Assembly: GCF_009830105.1 (NCBI RefSeq)
Contig: NZ_WURB01000018.1
Coordinates: 1-64,000, forward strand
DNA from: Microvirga makkahensis
GTDB taxonomy: Bacteria; Pseudomonadota; Alphaproteobacteria; Rhizobiales; Beijerinckiaceae
Length of the DNA stretch: 64,000 nucleotides
Direction of reading: 5' to 3'
Positions within the stretch are counted from its first letter, which is position 1. Every line of letters starts with the position of its first letter. The notes beneath the pieces were generated by a model. That model ran no database searches. It saw nothing but the letters and a program-made list of their open reading frames with translations, and had not been told where the DNA came from. Positions 8,705 to 17,996 of the stretch are shown here, piece after piece. A program made the translations under genes and the position numbers.

Positions 8705-10075
8705 ATGGAACCAAGTGTCCCGACATTCTCTCCCTACATTGTCGGAGGCATCTACTTGGCTCTGCTTCCGCTGATCTTTGTCGCTCTGTTCCGTTACAAG
8801 GATGCCTCGACGCGCTTTCTAATTTTCGCGCTATGGCTTAGATACCTCCTGTCCGCGTTCCATCCGTTCACATACCCACCTGTAGCCGGTGGATTGTCGC
8901 TCAATGCGATAGCTTCGATCGCACTCACGGCTATCGGCTTCCTGGTGATCGAGCGACGCCTGCTGCTGTTGAAAGCCTTCGGAGGTGTCTATCTGGTGAT
9001 CGTCGCCACGATGGTCAGCGCGAGCATCAACGATCCCGCCAGCGCCGTCGGCAGCCTGACAAAGTGGGGATACTTCCTTGTCCTAACGGCGGCCGCTTTC
9101 GAGGCCCTCGGCCGTCACGGCTCCAGCGCTGTGTTTGGCACCCTTATCGTGGCCTTCCTGCCTCCTCTTGCCCTCCAGGTCCTATCTGTAGCCATGGGTT
9201 TGGGGAAGTTCAGCATATCGGATAGCTCCATATGCTATATCGGCGGCTACAACCACGAGGCGGCGTTCTCGATCATCATGCTGACCTTTCTCTATTGCTC
9301 TTTCTTCCTCGAATCCGACCGGCCGTTTCTCACTGCGATTTGCGTCCCCATTGCCCTTATGGCGCTTCTTCTGGCCAATTACCGAACCTCTCTCCTTGCC
9401 GCAATTCCGATTACCGTTGCGGCTCCGCTCATTGGCGCAGTTCGGCGCGTTTCCCCGACGGACCGCCCGTTCGTACTCATCGTGTTCGCTCTTGCCGGAA
9501 CTATGCTCTTCTATGCCGCGGCCATTGTCCTGCAAGAGCGCTTCGACGATCTGTTCCTTACTCTGGCCAACCTCTCCGACTTAGTGAAGCCGCCAGAATA
9601 CTATACCACGTCAGACGAAGAACTGCTGTCGGCCCGTGCTGTGATCTGGAGCCGGTATGTCACCTCCTATCTTGACGGATCGATCCTCAATCTTGCCTTC
9701 GGCTTTGGCCCCGATTCCTGGGAAGGTGTCTTCACACGATACGCTCATAACACGTTCATATCATCCCTGTATGAGAGCGGCTCCGTCGGCCTTGTCAGCA
9801 TGATCGTCCTGTTCGTGTCGAACATCAGATTTGCACTCAGAAGCGTGTCACAACATCGTCTTCTCGTTGTCAGCGCACATGCGGGATTTCTCATTCTCAA
9901 CCTAGCAACGATGCCGCTCTGGCTGATCGAAGGGAATATCTTGCTCGCACTCACGCTGGCTTATACGTTGCACGTTCAGGCGCCCCGGCGCCTCCGAGTC
10001 TCGCGCATGCCTCGGGCTACGGCCATTCCCGTGCTGGATAGGGCGCGATTGGAGCATCGGGTCCGGCAAAGATAA
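8705..10075 (+). CDS. Wzy-type EPS polymerase / O-antigen ligase-like membrane protein
   Basis: About 456 residues, mostly hydrophobic, with ten or more likely transmembrane segments and one larger loop (roughly residues 285-350, containing the DDLFLTLANLSDLVKPPEYY area). That is the layout of Wzy polymerases and ExoQ. A motif around FGFGPDSWEG and THNTFI-like AHNTFISSLYESG follows the loop, as in the Wzy_C/O-antigen ligase family. I prefer ATG 8705, 9 bases after GGAGG, over ATG 8699, which lies only 3 bases after it. It would polymerise lipid-linked repeat units at the outer face of the inner membrane after the flippase (31423) delivers them. Polymerase versus ligase cannot be settled from sequence, but only one such gene is present. 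Confidence 0.8.
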   Translation: MEPSVPTFSPYIVGGIYLALLPLIFVALFRYKDASTRFLIFALWLRYLLSAFHPFTYPPVAGGLSLNAIASIALTAIGFLVIERRLLLLKAFGGVYLVIVATMVSASINDPASAVGSLTKWGYFLVLTAAAFEALGRHGSSAVFGTLIVAFLPPLALQVLSVAMGLGKFSISDSSICYIGGYNHEAAFSIIMLTFLYCSFFLESDRPFLTAICVPIALMALLLANYRTSLLAAIPITVAAPLIGAVRRVSPTDRPFVLIVFALAGTMLFYAAAIVLQERFDDLFLTLANLSDLVKPPEYYTTSDEELLSARAVIWSRYVTSYLDGSILNLAFGFGPDSWEGVFTRYAHNTFISSLYESGSVGLVSMIVLFVSNIRFALRSVSQHRLLVVSAHAGFLILNLATMPLWLIEGNILLALTLAYTLHVQAPRRLRVSRMPRATAIPVLDRARLEHRVRQR

Positions 10076-10078
10076 CTC

Positions 10079-11263
10079 TCAGATCCTTGCCTTTTGGCGA
10101 TCTTTCAGCATCTCACGCGATAATGGCTGGAGGCGGTCGTAGATTTTCATGATCTGGCGCGCATGCGTGCTTGCCGAGACATCCTTGGCGACCCGACGGC
10201 GCTCATTGCTTCCAAGCGCCACGCTTTTGGGCGCGAGCAAGATGTCGAACGCGACTCGAGCAAATTCGTCCGCATTGGCGGTCACGGGAACCAGGCGACC
10301 TCCCCGCCAAGTGTCCCATATTTCCCGGTAACCAGAGTCGTCGGTAGCAACATATGGCGTTCCGACAATGGCAGCCTCCACGAGTGTGCGACCGAAGGGC
10401 TCCCGGACGGATGTGGCAACGAGGAGGTCGAGAGCGGCGATGTTCCGTTCTCCCGGCAGATGGAAGCCCGCGAATGTCACCCGCTCGTCGATGCCAAGGC
10501 CTTGCGCCATTCGGACAAGGTCTTGTTCGGTCCAGTCGCCATCGCGCCCAAAGAGCACGAAGTGGCAGTCGGGCCGGATCTGCAGCAATCTCGAGCAGGT
10601 CTGTAGGAACAGGTCCGGGCGCTTCCAAAGCCAGAAGTTGCCCACGAAGCCGACGAGGGGACGATCCGTTGGACAGCCTTGCTCAACGGCGAAGCGGCGC
10701 GCAGCTTCCCGCTGCGCGCTCTTGAGGTCGATTTGTACGGGGTTGAGAATGAGCGTGCTTTTTTCTGGCCGGACGAATGAGACATTCTCCCGGCACGACT
10801 CAGAGATGCAGACGACTTCATGGGCGAGGCCGACAAGAATGCGCTTCGGAAGGGTCATTCGATTGAGCGAGCGATGGTGATACACGACAGGTTTCCCCGC
10901 GAGATGCGCGATCGGCCCCCAGGACTGCATCGTCCGCAGGTCATTGAAATGAACCACGCTGTCCATCGGAAATGCTCTTGCAACTTGCAGGCGGGCGAAT
11001 AACCGAGAGGCGTCGTACATCAGATGATGACGGGGTGTCGGCGCTTCGCCCGTCGGGATAACGCAAAGCCCGCTTTCGACGGCATGTCGGGCGATCATGG
11101 TTTCAGAAGAACAGAGAATGCAGCATTGAACGCCGTGCTCTTCCTGCAGTGCTCGCGCAAGGGTAAAGGCGGAAACATGGCTGCCCCCGATGTCGCCACC
11201 CACGAACGGGAATACAACTGCCCGCACGCCTCCTTGCCTTGGACCGGTCGTTGACGTAAGCAT
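10079..11263 (-). CDS. Family GT4 glycosyltransferase
   Basis: A 394-residue retaining glycosyltransferase of GT-B fold. The N-terminal half has a glycine-rich VGGDIGGSHVS loop; the C-terminal half has the GT4 signature EPFGRTLVEA with the two conserved glutamates and the nucleotide-binding GFVGNFWLWKRPD segment. It is clearly paralogous to the product of 17977 (same GGSH loop, same YHHR segment, same EPFGRTLVEA). It converges with the polymerase gene, with only 3 bases between stops. It probably adds one sugar to the growing lipid-linked repeat unit in the cytoplasm; donor and acceptor cannot be told. Confidence 0.85.
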   Translation of the reverse strand: MLTSTTGPRQGGVRAVVFPFVGGDIGGSHVSAFTLARALQEEHGVQCCILCSSETMIARHAVESGLCVIPTGEAPTPRHHLMYDASRLFARLQVARAFPMDSVVHFNDLRTMQSWGPIAHLAGKPVVYHHRSLNRMTLPKRILVGLAHEVVCISESCRENVSFVRPEKSTLILNPVQIDLKSAQREAARRFAVEQGCPTDRPLVGFVGNFWLWKRPDLFLQTCSRLLQIRPDCHFVLFGRDGDWTEQDLVRMAQGLGIDERVTFAGFHLPGERNIAALDLLVATSVREPFGRTLVEAAIVGTPYVATDDSGYREIWDTWRGGRLVPVTANADEFARVAFDILLAPKSVALGSNERRRVAKDVSASTHARQIMKIYDRLQPLSREMLKDRQKARI

Positions 11264-11394
11264 GGGTTATCCTTGCCAGGCTCCCGTTGTGCACAGGACA
11301 AACTAGAGGCGCGAGGCATCATGATTGCGATCTTCATGCGTGCGCTTCGCGCATCATCCTGATCGTTTCACTCCGATAAGGTTCTGGCACCAGC

Positions 11395-13842
11395 TTAACT
11401 GCTTTCCTGATATTGCCGGATTTTTCCCATATCTACGCCGTTCAGGATTGCGCCAGCGCACTGGAATCTTACACCTTCGTCGACTCCCAGAACCTCGCGT
11501 ATGAACTCCTTCGAGGTCTCCCCCCATTTCACGACGAGAAGCACGCAATCGACCTTTCCTGCGAGAATCCTTGCCTCGCTCGCAACACTCAGAGGCGGTA
11601 GGTCGACGACGATGTACTTAAAATGAGCTGCCGCCTCCCGGAGGACTTGGTCGAGTTGATCGCCAGCAAGAAGGTGGCTCGGATGTGTCAAGTCCGGACG
11701 TTTCAATATGGGAAGCACCGCGACTCCATGGACAGGCCCGCAGCGCAAGGCATCGTTCCAGGAACATGCGCCAGCGAGTACGTCGAGAAGACCAAATTTT
11801 GCATCAGGAGCCAAAATCGTGCTGAGACAAGGATTCCTGGCATCGCCATCAATCAGCAAAGTCGGCCCTTCTCCCCGCCCGAGAAGCGTCGCGAGATTGG
11901 CTGCAATCAGCGATCTACCCTCTTGCGGAGCGACAGACAGGACCCCGATGACCCTCGATCTCTCCGGACCGCTCCCCGCAACCGAGAGCAAGGCCGATCT
12001 AAGGGTCTCGGCAAACCTCGACTCCGGGAAGAGGTCAACGAATCTGGCAAGGGCAAATGACACTTCACTCGAAGCTTCGGAGAAACTGCGAGTTGGAAAG
12101 CCGGAACTGTGCCGTCTCTCGAAATGAGGGATAGAAATGACCGGCAGCAATCCTAGACACCGTAACCCCAATGCCTCTCTGATGTCCTTGCCAGTTCGGA
12201 TTGACCCGTCGCGATACTCGCGCATGGCACCCCACGCGCCCCCGAGGAGCGCTCCCACGAGTGCCGAAAGAACTATGCTGACGAGGGGCTTAGGCTGACT
12301 AGGCTGCAGCGGCGGAGCGGCCGGGGTCACAACTCGCGCGTCGCTCAAGGGGAACGATTGTTGCTGGACCGTTTGCTGGTAGCGCTGAGAGAAAGTGTCA
12401 TATAGGCCTTTATAAGTATCGGCGGATCGCTCAAGCTCGCGCAGCTGAACAAGTTTGGCATTTGCATCGGCGGCGACGGAAATGAGGTTGCTTACGTTGC
12501 GATCGAGTTCCTCCAGCCGGGCCTTTGCAACCTCGAACTCGCTCTCGTAGCTCTGCGCGACAGAGCTCAGTTTGGTGAGGATCTGGTGCTGGATATCCGC
12601 CTTCTCAGATCGATATTGAATCGCCCGTTCATGATCCGAACCAAAGCGAGCACTGATCTCCGCCTCGCGTCTCCCGACCTCAATATAGCGCGATTGCAGA
12701 TCGTTAATGATATCGTCCTTAAGTCCCTCGCCTACCAATGCCTCGATCTGGTTCGTTCTCAAGACATAGCGAATTCTGTCCAACTGGGCGCCCGTGCGTG
12801 CAACCTCCCCACGGACGACAGCGAGTTGGGCATTGAGTTCGGAAAGTTGCAGGTCCGTAACGAGCTGCCCCCCGATGGCAATCAGATTGTTTTTGGCGCG
12901 GAACTGCTGAACGGCGAGATCTGAATCGACTGCCTGCTTCCGTAGCTCTTCGATACGCGCGAGAAGCCAGGCGTTAGCGCGCCGCGTAGAGTCATATCTC
13001 CCCTCGAGCTGATCGTCGAGATACGCCTCGACATAGGCGTTGACGATGCGAGCTGATTGGTCCGCATTCGCCCCAGTGTAACTGATCGAGATGAGGTAAG
13101 TCTTGCCGACCCGCGTGATTGTCGTCCGGCGCAAGAGGCGGTAGGCGGCAGCCCACTGTGCGGCTTCACGTGCCCGCACTTCATGGGAGTTAGGCGCGGG
13201 CCTATCCTGAATCAGGCTAACGACAGAGCGAACGGCCCGGCCGACCGATCGAGTTACCCAAGTAAGAATCCAGCCGTCGCTGGTCAGAAACACCGGATCG
13301 TTGGTGAGATCCAGAGCGTTGACCACCGCGAGCGCAATCTTCTCGGATTTCAGGACCTCGACTTGGCTATCGACGACAGTTGAAGGATCCACGGAACCGA
13401 TTTCCGTTACTGCCGAGACGTCCTGAACAGCACGAACCTGCCGGCGATCGATCATGATGCTGGTGGTGGCCGTGAATTGGGGCACAGACGTGGCCACGAA
13501 TGATATCCCCCCGGTTGCGCCGAGGAATGCGACAAGAAGGATTATTTTCAACTGGCGTCTGAAAGCTGCAATGATGACCTTCACGTCGAAGTAATCGCCC
13601 TGATCTCGCCAGCGAGAAGGTGCGAAGTTCAGTTCTTCGTGCGGCTCGTTGATCGTCTTCTGCGCGAATAGCTGCAGCATGAGGTTCCTCGCAACTCGCT
13701 CCAGCGATGATTCATTACAGCTCCTGTTGTGCCCGCTCAAGGCGCCATACAGGATGGTCTTAGCTCGAAGCCACTGTACAGGACCGTTCTGCTCGTTGAA
13801 GTCCTGTATGCTCTGCAATGTCACTGCCGATAGGCTTTTCAT
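11395..13842 (-). CDS. Polysaccharide co-polymerase with bacterial tyrosine kinase domain (ExoP/Wzc-like)
   Basis: The 815-residue protein has an N-terminal cytoplasmic segment, a first membrane helix near residues 95-115, a Wzz-type periplasmic region with long coiled coils (about 270-490), a proline-rich second membrane segment (about 505-535) and a cytoplasmic kinase domain. Walker A' (LLIDGDARNP, about 662) and Walker B (YIVVDLPPL, about 745) are present. The Walker A loop reads APQEGRSLIAANLA: the usual catalytic lysine of GKS/GKT is arginine (R643). The C-terminus has a single tyrosine near its end (RQYQESS) instead of the cluster seen in Wzc. It should set EPS chain length with the polymerase and export protein; kinase activity is doubtful. 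Confidence 0.87.
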   Translation of the reverse strand: MKSLSAVTLQSIQDFNEQNGPVQWLRAKTILYGALSGHNRSCNESSLERVARNLMLQLFAQKTINEPHEELNFAPSRWRDQGDYFDVKVIIAAFRRQLKIILLVAFLGATGGISFVATSVPQFTATTSIMIDRRQVRAVQDVSAVTEIGSVDPSTVVDSQVEVLKSEKIALAVVNALDLTNDPVFLTSDGWILTWVTRSVGRAVRSVVSLIQDRPAPNSHEVRAREAAQWAAAYRLLRRTTITRVGKTYLISISYTGANADQSARIVNAYVEAYLDDQLEGRYDSTRRANAWLLARIEELRKQAVDSDLAVQQFRAKNNLIAIGGQLVTDLQLSELNAQLAVVRGEVARTGAQLDRIRYVLRTNQIEALVGEGLKDDIINDLQSRYIEVGRREAEISARFGSDHERAIQYRSEKADIQHQILTKLSSVAQSYESEFEVAKARLEELDRNVSNLISVAADANAKLVQLRELERSADTYKGLYDTFSQRYQQTVQQQSFPLSDARVVTPAAPPLQPSQPKPLVSIVLSALVGALLGGAWGAMREYRDGSIRTGKDIREALGLRCLGLLPVISIPHFERRHSSGFPTRSFSEASSEVSFALARFVDLFPESRFAETLRSALLSVAGSGPERSRVIGVLSVAPQEGRSLIAANLATLLGRGEGPTLLIDGDARNPCLSTILAPDAKFGLLDVLAGACSWNDALRCGPVHGVAVLPILKRPDLTHPSHLLAGDQLDQVLREAAAHFKYIVVDLPPLSVASEARILAGKVDCVLLVVKWGETSKEFIREVLGVDEGVRFQCAGAILNGVDMGKIRQYQESS

Positions 13843-14799
13843 GTGCCCTCATGCCAATCTATAGCGGCGACCGCGCATAGCCAATCGTTCTGAGCGTCGG
13901 CCGCCTTTGTCATCAGAGCATCGGATGTGAACCGTGCGGCACTCTATTCACCCGCTGCTCCAGCTTAGCGAGGACAGGTTTAATTTAGCGGACGTTGCGG
14001 CTTGCGCTATGATCCTTGCCGCAATTGGCACAGGGCATCCCGATCCTGGTGGGGCTAACGTACCTGGCTAGGTGCCAGTATCCTGCACGGAAAATTATTT
14101 GCACGTTCATATGCCGCGTCGGGTGTACCTCAGGACCTTCTGGATATGTGGGAGAAGCTTCCCCGAGCCAACGGGCGTTCGCCGTGGGTTAGATGCCCAC
14201 GCACGGCCGGTGCATGGCTCGGCTCAAGGCTTCGGTGCAGCACAGTGGCCTGGGGCAGGCCCGGTGACGCCAACCCTTCTCGCAATCAAACCGTGACATG
14301 GCGTAGCACAAAGCATGCTCGCAAGAAATCGAAGGACTAGAGCGCATCGCGTGAATTCTGGGGTTCGCCGCCGAGGTCTCTTGCTTTGCGAAGAGCAATG
14401 CGCCGCTTAAGCGATCGAGTATCAAATCGCTCCGAAAGCAAGGCCTATCTCCGGTCTGCCACCCGGAAATGCCCTTTAGCTCTTCCGATTGGGATCGGAT
14501 GTAGTGGGGGCGCTTCATCGCACGGACCTAGGCCCGAGACCGCTAGTTTAGCGCGTGATGTGTGCTGCCGTTGGCAGACACCGCACCGTTGCTCTCGGCA
14601 AGGGATGCATTATAAAAACCGCCGGCACATTTGGCTTTACCAAGTGACGTACATAGTAGTGCTCAGGTAGGCCGAACAAGATCTTGCAACAGCGCGTTGG
14701 TATGACACGCTGCGTGCAGCGTTAGTGATGATTGTGTTGCGCGTTGGTCCGCTACTTCTCCACACTAGGAATTCGCACATCCGTGCCAGGAGGACCACC
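13843..14799 (+). promoter_or_regulatory. Long divergent control region between the kinase and the initiating transferase
   Basis: I see no credible gene. A perfect interrupted palindrome, CGCTA-GTT-TAGCG, lies at 14541-14553; a half-match (TTAATTTAGCG) is at about 13980-13990 on the kinase side. A candidate promoter for 14800 has TTGCTC at 14589-14594 and TATAAA at 14611-14616, spaced 16 bases. The palindrome centre would then lie about 75 bases before the start of transcription, a usual place for an activator site. Confidence 0.45.
14541..14553. promoter_or_regulatory. Interrupted palindrome CGCTA-GTT-TAGCG (candidate regulator site)
   Basis: Five-base perfect arms separated by GTT. Shorter versions of the same palindrome occur at 23587, 28855 and 29969, all in intergenic spaces of the EPS locus. 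This is the most complete copy and sits upstream of the gene that starts repeat-unit synthesis. The binding protein is unknown. Confidence 0.45.
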
Positions 14800-15453
14800 A
14801 TGGCCATGCTTACGTCGAAGCTGACGGCTCCATACGAGTTCGAACGGCCGCTGCACTCGCGTCGGGAAGAACTGTACAGGCGCGCGTTCGATCTCGTCAT
14901 TGCGACAGTGGCACTTATCCTCGTCCTACCTGCACTTATCGCTATTGCGGTCGCGATACGCGTCGATTCGCCTGGTCCGATCCTATTCAGGCAGACTCGA
15001 GGAGGGATCAATGGCCGTCCGTTTCGGATGTACAAATTCCGCACGATGACAGTTACCGAGGAGAACGGAGAGATCACTCAAGCCATACGTGGCGACCCGC
15101 GCGTCACACGCGTTGGGCGCCACCTTCGGCAAACGAGCCTTGATGAACTTCCACAACTAATCAATGTCATCCGGGGCGAGATGTCACTCGTCGGACCCCG
15201 TCCCCATGCTCTTCAACACGACATCGAGTTCAGCAAGCTCGTTGACGGATACGCGCTGAGAAGCCGCGTAAAGCCAGGCATCACGGGATGGGCGCAGATC
15301 CATGGCCTTCGTGGCGGGGTATCGACAATCGAAGCCATCCAACGACGCGTCGACCTCGACAACGAGTACGTCGCGCACCGCAATCTGCGTCTCGATATCC
15401 TGATCCTCATTCGGACGGGGCGTGAGGTGTTCCGCCAGACAAATGCGTATTAG
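14800..15453 (+). CDS. Undecaprenyl-phosphate sugar-phosphate transferase (ExoY-like), initiates the repeat unit
   Basis: The start is ATG 14800, preceded at 14788-14793 by a perfect AGGAGG; the frame is open further upstream but without such a site. The 217-residue product has one membrane segment near residues 26-48 ([20 protein letters not shown]) and then the bacterial sugar transferase domain: [37 protein letters not shown] with VGPRP, and a KPGITGWAQ segment. It transfers a sugar phosphate from a UDP-sugar (galactose or glucose in the ExoY group) to undecaprenyl phosphate in the inner membrane, the first committed step. It is the short, single-helix type, without the long membrane domain of WbaP. 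Confidence 0.92.
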   Translation: MAMLTSKLTAPYEFERPLHSRREELYRRAFDLVIATVALILVLPALIAIAVAIRVDSPGPILFRQTRGGINGRPFRMYKFRTMTVTEENGEITQAIRGDPRVTRVGRHLRQTSLDELPQLINVIRGEMSLVGPRPHALQHDIEFSKLVDGYALRSRVKPGITGWAQIHGLRGGVSTIEAIQRRVDLDNEYVAHRNLRLDILILIRTGREVFRQTNAY

Positions 15454-15472
15454 GCCGGATCCACTTGCATTG

Positions 15473-15488
15473 GTTCCGATGTCGGAAC
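15473..15488. promoter_or_regulatory. Inverted repeat just upstream of the second beta-helix gene
   Basis: Perfect 7-base arms GTTCCGA and TCGGAAC are separated by TG, 8 bases before the AGGAGA ribosome binding site of 15508. It could be an operator for a dimeric regulator. As RNA its two-base loop makes a stable hairpin unlikely, and no T-run follows, so it is not a terminator. Confidence 0.35.
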
Positions 15489-15507
15489 GAATATATAGGA
15501 GAACTTC

Positions 15508-16821
15508 ATGCCCATCTTGTCGCTCAGGTCAGCGGTAACGTATGGCACGAAGCCACTTTCCAGACTCCACGCCTGCATGCATCTCAGAGGAACGGATCTC
15601 GGCGCTGTACTGATGCGATCTCTTGCCGCTTTGGCGCTTGTCGCAGCCTGCGGCACTCAGTGCCTAGCGTTCGGCGAGGAGGTGCGAACCCTGCATATTG
15701 CACCGATACCGTCAGGATCGGGGAACGGCTCCGACTGGTCGAATGCCGGGGCGCTCAACCGGCTTCCCGAGTTCATCGCCAAACTTGCGCCCGGAGGCTC
15801 GGTTCTTCTGAAGGCGGATGATGGCCCCTATCGGGTGGATCGGCAGATCTCCATCCGGAACGGCGGTAGCGCGGGAGGGCGGATCACGATCCGTGGCGTG
15901 GATGCAAGCGGACGTATCGCGGATGCCGAAATTCTCGGGTCGCGCGCCGCCCCCTGGGAGCCGAATGCGCATCCAGGCTCGGAGGTCTTTCGCCTCCGAA
16001 CGGGGGCCGACTACCTCGTCTTCAGGAATATCTCCTTTCGCAACACAGGTGATGGCAGCTTCCGGGTGGCGGGCCGCATCCGCGGTCTTCACATCGAAGA
16101 CGTATCCGCGCAGAATGTCCGGCGCTTCTTTGAAGTCAATCCGGGCGGCGCGGAACAAAGCGCGAGTGTAGACGATCTGACCATCAGGCGGGTGTCGGTT
16201 CGGGGCTATTCCAAGGGAGCATTTCGCATCCGCGGCGATTCAAGTAATATCGTAATAGAGGACGTTCTTGGCGATAGCGAACGTCAGGATGGCGACAATT
16301 TCGCAATCGGTGTCGCCCTGGAGGGTACGGCCCACAACATCGTTCTTCGGCGCGTGACGATGATGAACAGTCACGACAGCAGGAACGAGTACTGGAACGG
16401 TGACGGATTCACTACCGAGCGCGGAGTCCGCAACGTCAGGTTTGAAGAAACGATAGCGTCTGGTTCTACCGATGGCGGCTATGATCTCAAGTCGTCCGCG
16501 ACGGTGTTGCAACGTCCTGTTGCCTACGACAACAAGCGCAACTACCGCATCTGGGGCGATGCCATGATCGTCGATTGCGTCAGCCACGATCCGCACAAGC
16601 GCGGTGGGAGCGGTCTGCAGGACCACTTTTGGATTGCAAAAGGTGCGCGTGCAGAAGTTTCAGGATGCGAGATCGAGGATTTCGATGAACAGACCACGGT
16701 CTTTGAGGTTGAATCCGGAGGGTCCCTCATCGTCCAGAACTCATCGATCAAGACGAATCCAAGTGGGAGATTGTCATTGGTCCGTGAGGGCGGTCATCTC
16801 CAAATCACGTCCGGTCAGTAG
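15508..16821 (+). CDS. Exported right-handed beta-helix protein, paralogue of the RTX protein at 3493
   Basis: The ATG at 15508 follows AGGAGA by 5 bases. A hydrophobic export signal lies at residues 36-56 (MRSLAALALVAAC and following), unusually far in, so the real start may be ATG 15613 although no good ribosome site precedes it. VAAC also fits a lipobox, making a lipoprotein possible. The rest is a parallel beta-helix that matches the 3493 product along its length (ITIRGVDASG, YWNGDGFTTE, SGSTDGGYDLKSS), but there are no RTX repeats. Two relatives thus leave the cytoplasm by different routes. A role as EPS lyase, epimerase or surface binder is plausible; no catalytic residues can be assigned by eye. 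Confidence 0.82.
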   Translation: MPILSLRSAVTYGTKPLSRLHACMHLRGTDLGAVLMRSLAALALVAACGTQCLAFGEEVRTLHIAPIPSGSGNGSDWSNAGALNRLPEFIAKLAPGGSVLLKADDGPYRVDRQISIRNGGSAGGRITIRGVDASGRIADAEILGSRAAPWEPNAHPGSEVFRLRTGADYLVFRNISFRNTGDGSFRVAGRIRGLHIEDVSAQNVRRFFEVNPGGAEQSASVDDLTIRRVSVRGYSKGAFRIRGDSSNIVIEDVLGDSERQDGDNFAIGVALEGTAHNIVLRRVTMMNSHDSRNEYWNGDGFTTERGVRNVRFEETIASGSTDGGYDLKSSATVLQRPVAYDNKRNYRIWGDAMIVDCVSHDPHKRGGSGLQDHFWIAKGARAEVSGCEIEDFDEQTTVFEVESGGSLIVQNSSIKTNPSGRLSLVREGGHLQITSGQ

Positions 16822-16841
16822 CTGTCAGATCGAGGTCCGCC

Positions 16842-17996
16842 GTGAAGATCTGTGTTCTTGGCCTCAGAGGCATACCTCGTGTCAGCGGGGGCATCGAGAT
16901 GCACTGCGAGCAGCTCATCCCACGACTGAAGAAGCGGCGGCCGGAAGATCAGTTCATTGTCATCGGTCGCAGGTCCTACTGCCCTAAGGGCGTCTCGGAA
17001 TTCGATGGTGTACGGATTGTGGCGCTGGCTCACGCGAGAGGAAAATACCTCGAAGCGATATCGAATGCCCTGGTTGGTCTCCTGTATGCCAGGTTCCGGT
17101 TTCATGCTGAACTCCTCCACATCCACGCGATCGGTCCGGCCTTGGTCGCTCCGCTGGCAAAGATGATGGGCATGAAGGTGCTTGTGACCCACCACGGCGC
17201 CGATTATAATCGGGCGCGTTGGAACGTGTGCGCCAAGGCGGTCCTGCGCGTCGGCGAGTTCTGCGCCGTCTATTTCGCGGATCATATCATTGCCGTGTCC
17301 CCGTCCGCCGCGGATCACTTGAGACGCCAATACCGGTTGCCTTCGTCGCACATCTCGTTCATACCCAACGGCTCAAATCACATGGCGGGGGCCGAAGCGG
17401 CTGAGGACGTGAGCGGAGCGATACTGTCACGGTACAGGCTCAAGCGCTATGACTATGTCATAACCGTCGGGCGTCTTGTGCCGGAGAAGGGGATCGAGAC
17501 ACTCATTCACGCATATCGAAGCATCCCTCGTCCATCGAACCTCGTCATCGTTGGGGGATCCTCGTCCGAAGATCGATATGCCGAATACCTCCACCGCGAG
17601 TCTGATGAGCGGGTTATCTTCACTGGTGCCCTCTGTCCCGCCGATATTCGCGTCCTTCTGGCGAATGCCGCGTTGTTCGTCCTTGCCTCCCGGCATGAGG
17701 GCCTAGCCATCGCCGCATTGGAAGCCACAGCGTCGGGGTGCCCGACTCTCCTAAGCGACATTCCAGCCAACCTCGATCTCGGCCTGCCAATGATAAATTA
17801 CTTCAAGGCCGGCGACGAGGAGGACCTTCGAAGAAGGCTGTCCGCACCGCATCAGTCGTATTCCGTCCCGTCGAAGAGTTTCCTCCGCAACTACGATTGG
17901 GACAAGATCAGCGATGAGACAAGCGCTTTGTACGAGGCATTGGGTCGGAGGCCAGCGGAGAGCGTACTGAGCGCGCTCATGCCTTGGCTCCGCTGA
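16842..17996 (+). CDS. Family GT4 glycosyltransferase (rhamnosyltransferase-like N-terminus)
   Basis: The 384-residue product starts at a GTG with GAGG seven bases before it. The N-terminus KICVLGLRGIPRVSGGIE is the glycine-rich loop seen in DUF1972/rhamnosyltransferase-type GT4 enzymes. The C-terminal half has VGRLVPEKGIETLI and the acidic SRHEGLAIAALEA motif that contacts the sugar nucleotide. It follows the beta-helix gene by 20 bases, so both are probably on one transcript. The 3' end overlaps that of the convergent 17977 by 20 bases. It adds one residue of the repeat unit; the sugar is not predictable. Confidence 0.86.
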   Translation: MKICVLGLRGIPRVSGGIEMHCEQLIPRLKKRRPEDQFIVIGRRSYCPKGVSEFDGVRIVALAHARGKYLEAISNALVGLLYARFRFHAELLHIHAIGPALVAPLAKMMGMKVLVTHHGADYNRARWNVCAKAVLRVGEFCAVYFADHIIAVSPSAADHLRRQYRLPSSHISFIPNGSNHMAGAEAAEDVSGAILSRYRLKRYDYVITVGRLVPEKGIETLIHAYRSIPRPSNLVIVGGSSSEDRYAEYLHRESDERVIFTGALCPADIRVLLANAALFVLASRHEGLAIAALEATASGCPTLLSDIPANLDLGLPMINYFKAGDEEDLRRRLSAPHQSYSVPSKSFLRNYDWDKISDETSALYEALGRRPAESVLSALMPWLR

